Assembly (NCBI GenBank): GCA_022795735.1
Contig: JAAWHG010000009.1
Span: 1-64,000 of the forward strand
From: Oscillospiraceae bacterium
Lineage (GTDB): Bacteria > Bacillota > Clostridia > Oscillospirales > Oscillospiraceae
Direction: 5' to 3'
DNA: 64,000 nucleotides
Positions 9,860-18,472 of this stretch are shown in pieces; position 1 is the first letter of the stretch; every line of letters begins with the position of its first letter. The translations under genes were made by a program, and so were the position numbers. The notes beneath the pieces are model-generated. The model did not search any database and was not told the DNA's origin. It saw only the letters and a program-made list of their open reading frames with translations.

Positions 9860-11269
9860 TTGGAAGCCAAAACGACGGCGGTTACGCCGGAGCAATGGAG
9901 GGCGCAGGAGGACTGCTGCGCCCGTCTGCGGGCATATTGGCAGGAGCGGGGCACGGTTCCGGCGGCCTACGTGGAGACCTACGGCTGCCAGCAGAACGAG
10001 GCCGATTCGGAGCGTATCGCCGGAATGTTGGAGCGCTGCGGCTATATCCTCCAGGAGGAGGCCGAGGGAGCGGACGCGGTGGTGGTCAACACCTGCGCCG
10101 TCCGGGAGCACGCCGAGCAGCGTGTGTTCGGCAACGTGGGGGCGATGGTACACGGAAAACGCCGCCATCCGGGGCAGAAGATTTTCCTCTGCGGGTGCAT
10201 GATGGGACAGCCCCATGTGGCGCGCAAGATTCAGGACAGCTACCGTCACGTGGACGGCGTGTTCTCCACCCATCATCTGTGGCGGTTCCCGGAGCTGCTG
10301 TGGGAGACGGTGACAACCGGCAAACGGGTCTTCGCCACCGAGGACGCGGCGGGCTCCATTGCCGAGGGACTTCCCGTCCGGCGTGCCCCGGGTCCACGGG
10401 CGTGGGTGTCGGTGATGTACGGGTGCAACAATTTTTGCAGCTATTGTATTGTTCCCTACGTCCGGGGCCGGGAGCGCAGCCGGAAACCGGAGGCGGTCAT
10501 CGACGAAGTGCGGGCGCTGGCGGAACAGGGGTACAGAGACATCACCCTGCTGGGACAAAACGTCAACTCCTACGGCAAGGATTTGGGCGGTGGGATAGAC
10601 TTTTCCGGTCTATTAGAAGAGCTGGCGGCAATCCCCGGCGACTTCTGGCTCCATTTTCTGACCAGCCACCCCAAGGACGCCTCGGCCAGACTCTTTGACA
10701 CGATGGGCCGCCATGAAAGGCTGGCGGGCCAGTTACACCTGCCCTTCCAGTCGGGCAGCGACCGGGTGCTCCAGGCGATGAACCGGCGTTATACGGCGGC
10801 GGAATATCTGGCGCTGGTGGAGTACGCCCGCGCGGCCAAACCGGGCCTGGTGCTCACCGCCGACGTCATCGTGGGCTTCCCCGGCGAGACCGAGGCGGAG
10901 TTCGAGGACACCATGCGGTTGGTAGAGCGGGTGCGCTTCGACGCGCTGTTCACCTTTATTTACTCGCCGCGCAAGGGTACCCCCGCCGCCGGGCTGCCCG
11001 ACCCGGTCCCCCGGGCGGAGAAAATCGCCTGGTTTGACCGGCTGTGCGCCCTGCAAAACCGGATTTCGGGGGAAAAGCACGCGGAATACGTCGGGAAGAC
11101 CGTCCGGGTGCTGGTAGACGGACGGGAGGAAAACGGTCCGCTGACGGCCCGGACCGAAGGGGGCCGTCTGGTGCGGCTGACGGGGCCGGACAGCCTGATC
11201 GGGAATTTTGCCCAGGCGAAAATCACCGGCTCGAGCACTTGGTCGCTGCTCGGAGAGGCGGCGGAATGA
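9860..11269 (+). CDS. miaB: tRNA-2-methylthio-N6-dimethylallyladenosine synthase MiaB
   Basis: A radical-SAM methylthiotransferase that modifies A37 of tRNAs reading UNN codons. The 469-residue product has the N-terminal UPF0004 cluster-binding cysteines (YVETYGCQQNEADSERI, NTCAVREHAEQ, CGCMMGQP). The radical SAM motif CNNFCSYC supplies the CxxxCxxC cysteines. A TRAM domain closes the protein. The start is a TTG at 9860, with GGAGAGGG about 9 nt upstream. It is followed after 13 bases by mutS, so the two are probably one operon. Confidence 0.96.
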   Translation: MEAKTTAVTPEQWRAQEDCCARLRAYWQERGTVPAAYVETYGCQQNEADSERIAGMLERCGYILQEEAEGADAVVVNTCAVREHAEQRVFGNVGAMVHGKRRHPGQKIFLCGCMMGQPHVARKIQDSYRHVDGVFSTHHLWRFPELLWETVTTGKRVFATEDAAGSIAEGLPVRRAPGPRAWVSVMYGCNNFCSYCIVPYVRGRERSRKPEAVIDEVRALAEQGYRDITLLGQNVNSYGKDLGGGIDFSGLLEELAAIPGDFWLHFLTSHPKDASARLFDTMGRHERLAGQLHLPFQSGSDRVLQAMNRRYTAAEYLALVEYARAAKPGLVLTADVIVGFPGETEAEFEDTMRLVERVRFDALFTFIYSPRKGTPAAGLPDPVPRAEKIAWFDRLCALQNRISGEKHAEYVGKTVRVLVDGREENGPLTARTEGGRLVRLTGPDSLIGNFAQAKITGSSTWSLLGEAAE

Positions 11270-11282
11270 CAGGGAGGCGTTT

Positions 11283-13871
11283 ATGGAAGAACTGACCCCC
11301 ATGATGCGGCAATACAGCAATATCAAGGCGGAAAATCCCGACTGTATCCTCTTTTTCCGCCTGGGCGACTTCTACGAGATGTTCGCCGAGGACGCCAAGG
11401 TCGCCGCCGCCGAGCTGAATTTAACCCTCACCACCCGGGACCGGTCCAAGGACAAGGAGGACAAGGTCCCCATGTGCGGCGTACCCTACCATTCCTGCGA
11501 GGGATATATCGCCCGTCTGGTGGCCAAGGGATACAAGGTCGCCATCTGCGAGCAGATCGAGGACCCCGCCCAGGCAAAGGGGCTGGTCAAGCGGGACATC
11601 ACCCGCATCGTCACCCCCGGGGCGCTGACCGAGAGCGCCATGCTGGACGAACGGCGCAACAACTATTTTGCCTGCGTCTTCGAGGAGGACGGGGTGTATG
11701 GGGTGTGCTTCTGCGACATCTCCACCGGCGCGTTTTACGCCACCTCGGCTTCGGGTTCCAGCGCGGCGGAGCGGGTGATTAATGAGCTGGCCTGCTTTTC
11801 CCCCTCCGAGCTGTTGCTGGGAGGCGGCGCGGACCGGGAGGTGCTGCTGCCGCAGGCTCTGCGGGAGCGGTTTCACTGCTGCGTGGACGCGGGGGCGGCG
11901 GAACGCTTCGAGCTGGAAGCGGCGCGCGCTGAGGTTACGGCCCAGTTTGGGGCGGGGGCGGCGGAGCTGGAGCCGGTTCCCGCGACCCTTCGGGCGGCGG
12001 GCGCACTGCTTCAAACCCTGAAGCGGCTGCAAAAGTCCGCCCTCGGCAATGTGCGCAGTGTGGAATACTATGTGTCGGGCCGGTTTATGGACCTGGACCC
12101 GACGGCGCGGCGGAATTTGGAGCTGACTGAAACGCTGCGCAGCAAGGAGAAGCGGGGGAGCCTTCTGGGGGTGCTGGACAAGACCCGCACCGCCATGGGG
12201 AGCCGTCTGCTCCGGAGCTGGCTGGAGCGGCCGCTGCTCAACCCCGCCCTGATTGGCAAGCGGTTGGACGCGGTGGCGGAGCTGGCGGGGGACACCGTGG
12301 CGCGGGAGGAGTTGATCGAGCTGCTCCGCCAGGTGTCCGACCTGGAACGCCTGATGGCGCGGATTGTCAACGGCACCGCCAACGGGCGCGACCTCGCCGC
12401 CCTGTCGGCGGGCTGTGAGAACCTCCCGGCGCTGAAGGAGGCCGCGAGCCGCCTGCAATCGGGATTGCTGGCGACGATCGCCGGGAGCCTGGACCCGCTG
12501 GACGATCTCAAGTCGCGAATTGACCGCTGTCTGGTGGACGAGCCGCCGTTCAGCGTGCGGGAGGGCGGGTTAATTCGCGAGGGTTATCATGAAGAGGTGG
12601 ACCGCCTGCGCTCGGTCATGGACGGCGGTACCGGCGCGCTGGCCGCCATTCAGGCGCGGGAGCGGGAGAAGACCGGTATTCGGACCCTGCGGGTGGGCTA
12701 CAACAAGGTCTTCGGGTATTACATAGAGGTGTCCAAAGGGCAGGCCGGTCAGGTGCCCGACAGCTACGTCCGCAAGCAGACGCTGGCGAACGGGGAGCGC
12801 TACATCACATCGGAGCTCAAGGAGCTGGAAAACACCATCCTGACGGCGCGGGAACGGATTGCGTCGCTGGAATACGAGCTGTTCACCGAGGTCCGAACCT
12901 GGCTGGCCGGGCAGACCGAACGGGTCCGCCAGACCGCCGGGGCGGTGGCGGCGCTGGACGCGCTGAGCTGCTTTGCCCATGTGGCGGTCAAAAACCGGTA
13001 TTGCCGCCCCGAGGTGGACCTCTCAGACGGCATCGTGATCCGGGAGGGACGGCATCCGGTTGTTGAGCAGATGCTGAAGGACGCCCTCTTTGTCCCCAAC
13101 GATACGGTGCTCGGCGCGGAGGGGACCGGCGCCGCCATTATCACCGGTCCCAATATGGCGGGCAAGTCCACCTATATGCGCCAGGTGGCTTTGATTGCGC
13201 TGATGGCCCAGTGCGGCAGCTTTGTGCCGGCGGCGGAGGCGCGGATTGGCGTCGTGGACCGGATTTTTACCCGCATTGGGGCGTCGGACGATCTGGCCTC
13301 GGGCAAATCCACTTTCATGGTGGAGATGAGCGAGGTAGCTGAAATGCTCCGTAGCGCGACGCCGCGTTCCCTGCTGATCCTCGACGAGATTGGACGGGGC
13401 ACCTCCACTTTTGACGGCATGGCGATTGCCAGGGCGGTGCTGGAATACGCCGCCGACAAAAAACGCCTGGGGGCGCGGACCCTCTTCGCCACCCATTATC
13501 ACGAGCTGACCGCCCTGGAGGGAGAGACGGCGGGGGTGCGCAACTTCAACATCGCCGTCAAACGGCGGCAGGGGGAAATCGTCTTTCTGCGCAAGATTGT
13601 CCCCGGCCCGGCGGACGGCTCCTTCGGCGTGGACGTGGCGCGGCTGGCCGGACTTCCCGAGCGGGTGGTCGCCCGGGCGCGGCAGCTTTTGAAGGAGTTG
13701 GAGGCTGGGGAGGGTAAAACCGTCCCGCGTTCTGTACCCCAGGACGATCAAATCAGCATGACCGATCTGCGGGGGGACGAGGTGCGCAGGCGGCTGGAAG
13801 GAATCCATGTGGAAACCCTGACGCCAATCGAGGCGCTCAATACCCTCTATGAGCTGAAAAAGCTGCTGTAA
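11283..13871 (+). CDS. mutS: DNA mismatch repair protein MutS
   Basis: Recognises base mismatches and small loops. The 862-residue length is usual for MutS1. The N-terminal mismatch-binding motif is GDFYEMF. The ATPase domain has Walker A GPNMAGKST, Walker B LLILDEIGRGTSTFDG and ATHYHELT. The ATG at 11283 has GGGAGG 5 nt before it; upstream in-frame codons run into the 3' end of miaB. A mutL gene, often downstream in Firmicutes, is not present in this window. Confidence 0.97.
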   Translation: MEELTPMMRQYSNIKAENPDCILFFRLGDFYEMFAEDAKVAAAELNLTLTTRDRSKDKEDKVPMCGVPYHSCEGYIARLVAKGYKVAICEQIEDPAQAKGLVKRDITRIVTPGALTESAMLDERRNNYFACVFEEDGVYGVCFCDISTGAFYATSASGSSAAERVINELACFSPSELLLGGGADREVLLPQALRERFHCCVDAGAAERFELEAARAEVTAQFGAGAAELEPVPATLRAAGALLQTLKRLQKSALGNVRSVEYYVSGRFMDLDPTARRNLELTETLRSKEKRGSLLGVLDKTRTAMGSRLLRSWLERPLLNPALIGKRLDAVAELAGDTVAREELIELLRQVSDLERLMARIVNGTANGRDLAALSAGCENLPALKEAASRLQSGLLATIAGSLDPLDDLKSRIDRCLVDEPPFSVREGGLIREGYHEEVDRLRSVMDGGTGALAAIQAREREKTGIRTLRVGYNKVFGYYIEVSKGQAGQVPDSYVRKQTLANGERYITSELKELENTILTARERIASLEYELFTEVRTWLAGQTERVRQTAGAVAALDALSCFAHVAVKNRYCRPEVDLSDGIVIREGRHPVVEQMLKDALFVPNDTVLGAEGTGAAIITGPNMAGKSTYMRQVALIALMAQCGSFVPAAEARIGVVDRIFTRIGASDDLASGKSTFMVEMSEVAEMLRSATPRSLLILDEIGRGTSTFDGMAIARAVLEYAADKKRLGARTLFATHYHELTALEGETAGVRNFNIAVKRRQGEIVFLRKIVPGPADGSFGVDVARLAGLPERVVARARQLLKELEAGEGKTVPRSVPQDDQISMTDLRGDEVRRRLEGIHVETLTPIEALNTLYELKKLL

Positions 13872-13887
13872 TAGCGGGCGGACCGAC

Positions 13888-13934
13888 AAAAAGCCGCGCC
13901 GTGAAACGGTACCGTTTCGCGGCGCGGCTTTTCG
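13888..13934 (+). terminator. Terminator after mutS
   Basis: A long, nearly perfect palindrome (AAAAGCCGCGCCG pairing with CGGCGCGGCTTTT, plus inner GAAACGGT/ACCGTTTC) begins about 17 bases after the mutS stop. It is flanked by A-runs and T-runs, so it could also serve the minus-strand small gene that ends at 13938. Confidence 0.8.
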
Positions 13935-13937
13935 TAT

Positions 13938-14099
13938 TCAGTCAACGTCGGCGTAGTCGTCGTACTCCGAGGGACGGAACCTGCGCTTGCAGCAGCGCTG
14001 GGCCGTGAGGACGTCCCAATATCCGATAATCAGGCAGACGGCGCCGGCCAGCGCCAGACTGCTGCCCACAATCTTCAATACAAACCGGGCAATTTTCAT
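13938..14099 (-). CDS. Small single-pass membrane protein, 53 residues
   Basis: The reading frame begins with ATG at 14099 (MKIARFVLKIVGSSLALAG) and ends with TGA at 13938-13940. It has one hydrophobic helix at about residues 6-27, then a short basic Cys-containing patch (RCCKRR) and an acidic tail (EYDDYADVD). AAAGGCGG lies 9 nt before the ATG and a good promoter lies about 75 bases upstream. I do not recognise the family. The short length makes the call less certain, but promoter, ribosome binding site and terminator all fit. Confidence 0.72.
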   Translation of the reverse strand: MKIARFVLKIVGSSLALAGAVCLIIGYWDVLTAQRCCKRRFRPSEYDDYADVD

Positions 14100-14171
14100 G
14101 CTCTTCAACCGCCTTTCCCGCGAAAGACGCCGGCGGCCCTTTCGCTTCCAATGGTTATTTTTACAAAACCT

Positions 14172-14200
14172 AGTATACCCAGTTTCAGGGAAAATGGCAA
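14172..14200 (-). promoter_or_regulatory. Promoter of the 53-residue membrane protein gene
   Basis: On the minus strand, TTGCCA (14195-14200), a 17-base spacer and TATACT (14172-14177). Confidence 0.65.
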
Positions 14201-14262
14201 GCTCTTTTTGCGGCGGGGCGGAAAATTTCGGTTTGGAAGGGCGGATGCGGTTCGATTGAGTG

Positions 14263-14291
14263 TGGACAAGACCGGCGAAATATGCTATAAT
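14263..14291 (+). promoter_or_regulatory. Promoter of the aminotransferase-NUDIX pair
   Basis: TGGACA (14263-14268), a 17-base spacer and a perfect TATAAT (14286-14291), about 64 bases before the start codon. Confidence 0.7.
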
Positions 14292-14354
14292 GAAACCTCA
14301 TTAAGCTGTATCTTAACTTTACATAACGCGCCAAAGCGCGGGAAGGGGTGCTCT

Positions 14355-15551
14355 ATGCAGATATCAGAACGGGTCAAGCTGTGCCAACAGTCTCCCATGC
14401 GGAAATTTTATCCGTATTCGGTGGAGGCGGTACGGCAGGGAAAGAAAATCTATCATCTGAACATCGGCCAGCCCGACATCCCGACGCCGCCCGCCTTTTT
14501 TGACGCGGTGAGCGCTTACGCGTCCGATGTGCTGTCCTACGCGCCCTCGCCCGGCGCCCCCGAGCTTTTGGACGCGGTGCGGGATTACTACGCCAAGCTG
14601 AACGTTCCGCTGGATTCGTCCGACATTCTGATTACCACCGGCGGCAGCGAAGCGTTGATGATGGTGATGCTGTCCATTTTAAACCCGGGAGACGAGGTCA
14701 TCATTCCAGAGCCCTTTTACCCCAACTATGCCGCCTTTATCCATGCCGCCGGCGGCGTGATTCGCCCGATGGACACCAACCCGGCGGTGGGATACTGGTA
14801 TGCCGACCGCGCCCGCTTCGAGGCGTTGATTAACGAGCGCACAAAGGCGCTGCTCATCACCAATCCCGGCAATCCCACTGGCGTGATCCTCAGCGAGGAC
14901 GAGATGGCGATGATTAAGGACGTGGCAAAGGAGCACGATCTCTACCTCATTTCCGACGAGGTGTACCGGGAGTTTTATTACGCCGGAGAGGGCTTGCGGA
15001 CCATGCTGGAGTTCGAAGACGCGGCGGATCACGTGCTGGTGGTGGACTCGGCGTCCAAACGCTTCTCTGCCTGCGGCGCGCGGGTGGGCGCGCTGATCTC
15101 CCGCAACAAGGAGCTGTTGGGGCAGTGCTTGAAGTTCTGCCAGGGCCGTCTGGCGGTGGCGTCGCTGGACCAGGCGGGGGCGGTCGCCCTTTACGGTCTG
15201 GAGCCGGCGTACTTCGACCAGAACCGGGCCGAATACAAGCTGCGGCGGGACACCGTGGTGGGCAAGCTCCGCGAGATCCCCGGCGTGATCTGCGAGGAGC
15301 CCAAGGGAGCCTTTTATCTGATGGCGACGCTGCCGGTGGACGACGCCGACAAATTTCAGAAGTGGCTGCTGACCGATTTTCAGGACAAGGGTGAGACCGT
15401 CATGTTTGCGCCCGGCGAGGGCTTTTACGCCACGCCTGGGAAGGGGAAAAACGAAATCCGCATCGCTTACGTCCTAAAACAAGAGGATTTGGCCCGTGCT
15501 ATAGATTTGCTGGCGCTGGGCATCCGGGAGTATAACCGCGAAAATGCCTGA
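14355..15551 (+). CDS. PLP-dependent class I/II aminotransferase, aspartate-aminotransferase type
   Basis: The 398-residue product is a fold-type I pyridoxal-phosphate aminotransferase. It begins the fold with YHLNIGQPDIPTP and has the substrate-contact motif TNPGNPTG. The PLP lysine lies in DSASKRFSACGARVG, and a conserved arginine-containing segment, NEIRIAYV, is near the C-terminus. It probably transfers amino groups between aspartate or another amino acid and 2-oxoglutarate; the exact substrate cannot be read from sequence. The ATG at 14355 follows GGAAGGGG. The NUDIX gene begins 32 bases after its stop. Confidence 0.9.
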   Translation: MQISERVKLCQQSPMRKFYPYSVEAVRQGKKIYHLNIGQPDIPTPPAFFDAVSAYASDVLSYAPSPGAPELLDAVRDYYAKLNVPLDSSDILITTGGSEALMMVMLSILNPGDEVIIPEPFYPNYAAFIHAAGGVIRPMDTNPAVGYWYADRARFEALINERTKALLITNPGNPTGVILSEDEMAMIKDVAKEHDLYLISDEVYREFYYAGEGLRTMLEFEDAADHVLVVDSASKRFSACGARVGALISRNKELLGQCLKFCQGRLAVASLDQAGAVALYGLEPAYFDQNRAEYKLRRDTVVGKLREIPGVICEEPKGAFYLMATLPVDDADKFQKWLLTDFQDKGETVMFAPGEGFYATPGKGKNEIRIAYVLKQEDLARAIDLLALGIREYNRENA

Positions 15552-15583
15552 GTGCGGGCAACATTGCCAAGGGGGAAGCGCGT

Positions 15584-16120
15584 ATGGATTTGACGGAACG
15601 CCGGCTGTCCGGCGAGACCATTTTTGAGGGAAATATTATTAAGGTGGGGCTGGATCAGGCCCAACTGCCCAACGGAAAAATTGTGTCCCGCGAGGTGGTG
15701 TACCACCCCGGCGGCGTGGCGGTGCTGGCGCTGGACGAGGATGAGACGGTGACGCTGGTGCGGCAGTTCCGCTATCCCGTCGGGCAGGTGATCCTGGAAT
15801 TGCCCGCAGGCAAGATTGACCCCGGCGAGGATACCCTTTTGGCCGCGAAAAGGGAGCTGAGCGAGGAAACGGGCGTGGAGGCCGGGGACTGGACTTATCT
15901 AGGCTATGCTTTGGCCTCGCCCGGCTTTTGCGACGAAGCCCTGCATATGTATCTGGCCCGGGATTTGCGCCGGGTAGAGTGCCATCCGGATGTGGACGAG
16001 TTCTTAGAGGTGACAGCTTTACCCTTTCAGGAGTTGGTCAGGATGGTGATGGCAGGCTCCATCATCGACGCCAAAACGGTAGCGATGACGCTCAAGGTAA
16101 AGACGCTGCTCGGAATGTAG
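15584..16120 (+). CDS. NUDIX hydrolase, ADP-ribose pyrophosphatase type
   Basis: The 178-residue protein contains a complete Nudix box: GKIDPGE, then seven residues, then RELSEETGV. The upstream LVRQFRYPVGQVILELPAG is typical of ADP-ribose pyrophosphatases, which split ADP-ribose into AMP and ribose 5-phosphate. A GGGGGA-type site precedes the ATG. It lies just after the aminotransferase on the same strand and is probably co-transcribed. Confidence 0.9.
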   Translation: MDLTERRLSGETIFEGNIIKVGLDQAQLPNGKIVSREVVYHPGGVAVLALDEDETVTLVRQFRYPVGQVILELPAGKIDPGEDTLLAAKRELSEETGVEAGDWTYLGYALASPGFCDEALHMYLARDLRRVECHPDVDEFLEVTALPFQELVRMVMAGSIIDAKTVAMTLKVKTLLGM

Positions 16121-16151
16121 CATCAAAAAGAGGCTTTAACAAACAGACGAC

Positions 16152-16200
16152 AACCAGCAGAAGCTGCCCTCCTGGGGGCAGCTTCTGCTGGTTGTGTGTT
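16152..16200. terminator. Bidirectional terminator-like hairpin after the NUDIX gene
   Basis: An 18-bp perfect stem (16152-16169 with 16175-16192) stands between the convergent NUDIX and XRE genes. The plus side continues GTGTGTTT, only a weak T-run. Confidence 0.65.
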
Positions 16201-16304
16201 TAAGGATAGATCACGGCCCGTTTCTGTAAAAGCTCCAGAACAATCAGCTTCACTATCATGCTGGATTCTTCCTGAATCAATTTCTCGCGAAAAGAGGACT
16301 TCTC

Positions 16305-16553
16305 TCATATTTCCTCAAATTCAAGCAATTTTGCAGGAGGTATTTGTAATGCCTCGGCAATAGAAAGCAGCTTTTCTAAGGATATGGCAACAGCCATACC
16401 GGGTGCCTCCACTTGCGACAAAAATCCAGAACTCATGTTCGCCTTTTCCGCAAGCTGCGCCTGGCTGTAGCCGCGTAGTTTTCTATAGTAACTGATCTTG
16501 ATACCGATCTGAATGTAGACATCCGTAAATCGGTTTGAACTGGATTTCGACAT
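16305..16553 (-). CDS. XRE-family helix-turn-helix regulator, small
   Basis: An 82-residue Cro/CI-type DNA-binding protein consisting almost only of the HTH domain: IGIKISYYRKLRGYSQAQLA, KANMSSGFLSQVE, then EALQIPPAKLLEFEE. GAGGTGG lies 7 nt before the ATG at 16553. It is in an AT-rich patch unlike its neighbours and may be acquired. Its target is unknown. An imperfect palindrome at about 16573-16583 (GATATGGTATC) in its own upstream region could be an operator, but this is weak. Confidence 0.85.
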   Translation of the reverse strand: MSKSSSNRFTDVYIQIGIKISYYRKLRGYSQAQLAEKANMSSGFLSQVEAPGMAVAISLEKLLSIAEALQIPPAKLLEFEEI

Positions 16554-16899
16554 CAACGCACCACCTCATGGTAGATATGGTATCATTTTTTGAACAATGC
16601 GAATACGTTGCAAAAACTAGTAAATTATAGTTATATACTAAAGTACATGGGAGAAGCGCTTTTACCCAAAATAAAAACCACGGAAGGTATCATTTAGAGA
16701 ACCTTCTGTGGGATTTTATTGCCCTGGATTTTCATATTTTTGAGTTTTTCCACCCCTTTCTCACACTGGCGCGGGACCGGCCTCTCTCTGTTTTCTGTAT
16801 TTTTTTGGTAAATTTTGTGATTTTTAACAATAAAAAGCAAGGCGACATTTGTGATATAATATAAAAATAAAATTTTAATAGTAGAAAGAGTTATGAAAA
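16554..16899. other. AT-rich divergent intergenic stretch
   Basis: About 345 bases between the XRE gene (minus) and the 156-residue unknown gene (plus). It holds a terminator-like hairpin at 16677-16710 and a TATAAT at 16855-16860 before the plus-strand gene, without a clear -35 box. No convincing coding region is seen. Confidence 0.5.
16677..16717. terminator. Terminator-like hairpin in the AT-rich gap
   Basis: An 11-bp stem (16678-16688 with 16700-16710, one G-T pair) has A-rich sequence on its left and GATTTTATT on its right. It could end transcripts on either strand, but no gene ends at it. Confidence 0.5.
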
Positions 16900-17370
16900 A
16901 TGTACACAGAAATTCCGATAACCGAGCTCGTGAAATTCCAGCCAAAGGAACTGAAGGATTATGCCGTCAGCGATTCCGATTATATGGATTACTGTTATGA
17001 AACTGGCTGCACCTTGTCAGGCGGCTTCATCGTCTTTGGCGGCTGGCTGAAGGTTTTTCCGGGGGATATTCTCGGAGACGGCATAAAGCGCGAGGCGTAC
17101 TGCGCGATGGGCGGCCTTGGCATTTCTGTTTATCACGACACGGGAAGATTTATGTGCTCTAATGGCGGATGCCCAAGTAGAAAGTGGTGGACGCCGCATT
17201 ATGTCTATTATCATACCGCGTCTGTGATGGCCTATGCGGCAAGCGAGGCGAACCCGGAGGGAGCGATTATCTTTTTTGATAAACACTCCAACATTATTGC
17301 CGCAGTGAAGCCGGATACGTCAAGATCGCCGTTCATTGGAGGCGGAACCGTAAACTGGGAGAAGGCGTAA
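16900..17370 (+). CDS. Hypothetical protein, 156 residues
   Basis: I do not recognise this protein. It is soluble, with no signal peptide or membrane helix, and rich in aromatic residues and cysteines (DYMDYCYETGC, FMCSNGGCPSRKWW, HYVYYH). The repeated Tyr/Trp and glycine-rich turns suggest a compact beta fold. It is preceded by GAAAGAG and followed directly by a terminator, so it is monocistronic. It lies in a patch of lower GC with an XRE regulator, a pattern seen with transferred cargo genes. An immunity, toxin or stress role cannot be separated from sequence alone. Confidence 0.7.
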   Translation: MYTEIPITELVKFQPKELKDYAVSDSDYMDYCYETGCTLSGGFIVFGGWLKVFPGDILGDGIKREAYCAMGGLGISVYHDTGRFMCSNGGCPSRKWWTPHYVYYHTASVMAYAASEANPEGAIIFFDKHSNIIAAVKPDTSRSPFIGGGTVNWEKA

Positions 17371-17378
17371 CTGCAACA

Positions 17379-17415
17379 AAAGACGTCCCGCTGCGCACAG
17401 CGGGGCGTCTTTTTT
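17379..17415. terminator. Terminator between the hypothetical gene and the convergent HTH gene
   Basis: Stem AAGACGTCCCGCTG/CAGCGGGGCGTCTT with a CGCA loop and T-run (17408-17415) on the plus side. It begins about 9 bases after the plus-strand stop. The A-run on its left makes it possibly bidirectional, serving the end of the cobalamin-kinase run. Confidence 0.8.
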
Positions 17416-18472
17416 AGAGCAGCGGCAGGAGTCCGTCCGCTTCCTCCAAATCCATGTGTTCGAGGAGGACGCGCACGTAACGCGCCACGCTGTCCACGTC
17501 GTCCGGCCCGCTGCGGTAGCCGTTGCGCCAATATTCCTCCGCCAGGGCGGCGCAGCGGCGGCGCGTCCCGGCGTCCCGCGTGACGGCGAGCAGCCCTGTC
17601 GCGTTTCCCAGCGCCAGCTCCGGATGGGTCAGGGCGAGCTGTTGCAGGGCGTAAATCACAACGCTCTCCAACCGGTCCCGGACCGACAGCGGCTCCATTC
17701 CGGCGTATTCCAGCAGCGTGTCGGTCTCCGCGAGGGTCATGCCCAGATGGAGGCCCAGCGCGATCAGGTCCCGGCGGCGGGGGACCACGCCGTGCTGCTT
17801 GAGCAGGGAAAGCTGCTTTTCTACCCGCGCGGGGAGTTGCAGACTGTGTAGGCTTCCCCCGCCGTCCCGCGTGGCCTCCAACCGCCGCATGGTCAAAAAG
17901 TCGCCCAAAAACCGTTCCAGCTTGAGCTTTCGTGCGCACAGCTCGGCCCCAAACTCCCGAAAAAAGTCGGAGAACGCCGCTTCAGTGTCAATCAAGGCCA
18001 GACGGGCGGCCAGCATCGTTGTGGAGATGGCCGAATCACCAGCCGGGAGCTGCTCCGGCAGCAGACGGCGGTACAGCGCGGCGGCGTCTGCGTAACGGTA
18101 CCCCGCGCCGCCCCCTGCGCGGCGGCGCAGGCAGAAGATACAGGCGGCGTCGAACGGGTCGCGGGGATTGAGGCCGCAGTAGCCGCCGTAACGGGAGAGC
18201 ATGCCGCTGACCGCCTCGGGCGGCATGGACGCGCCGAAACCAACCTTGAGAAAGCTGTCCCGGCTTCGCGGTGCGCTCCCCTCGAGCCGCCATGCCTTGA
18301 CGGTGTTGCGGCTCAGCCCGGACAGGGCCGCGAAGCGGCTGTAGCTGAGGCCCGACCCGTCCAAGAGGGCGGTGAAAAAGTCTTGCCACGGCTCGTTCCA
18401 ACCCTCCGTCCCGCCCAACAGAGTCAGCACGTCGGCCACGGTCTCGCAGCGGTCAATGGGCCGGTTATCCAT
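17414..18472 (-). CDS. HTH-containing regulator coupled to the lectin-kinase gene
   Basis: A 352-residue soluble protein. Near residues 41-65 is a helix-turn-helix (SRFAALSGLSRNTVKAWRLEG). The rest is mostly helical, with a conserved-looking NPRDPFDAACIFCLRR segment and a later helical block (VEKQLSLLKQHGVVPRRRDL) that resembles a second DNA-binding or dimerisation unit. The ATG at 18472 overlaps the kinase stop codon (ATGGATAA), so the two are translationally coupled. The natural inference is that this protein is a target or output partner of the kinase. An earlier in-frame start inside the kinase gene has no ribosome binding site. Confidence 0.75.
   Translation of the reverse strand: MDNRPIDRCETVADVLTLLGGTEGWNEPWQDFFTALLDGSGLSYSRFAALSGLSRNTVKAWRLEGSAPRSRDSFLKVGFGASMPPEAVSGMLSRYGGYCGLNPRDPFDAACIFCLRRRAGGGAGYRYADAAALYRRLLPEQLPAGDSAISTTMLAARLALIDTEAAFSDFFREFGAELCARKLKLERFLGDFLTMRRLEATRDGGGSLHSLQLPARVEKQLSLLKQHGVVPRRRDLIALGLHLGMTLAETDTLLEYAGMEPLSVRDRLESVVIYALQQLALTHPELALGNATGLLAVTRDAGTRRRCAALAEEYWRNGYRSGPDDVDSVARYVRVLLEHMDLEEADGLLPLL

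Noticed and set aside
16694-16945. 83-codon minus-strand frame in the AT-rich gap
   Set aside because: Overlaps the start of the plus-strand unknown gene, ends inside a hairpin and has no ribosome site; the hydrophobic run is typical of AT-rich non-coding DNA.
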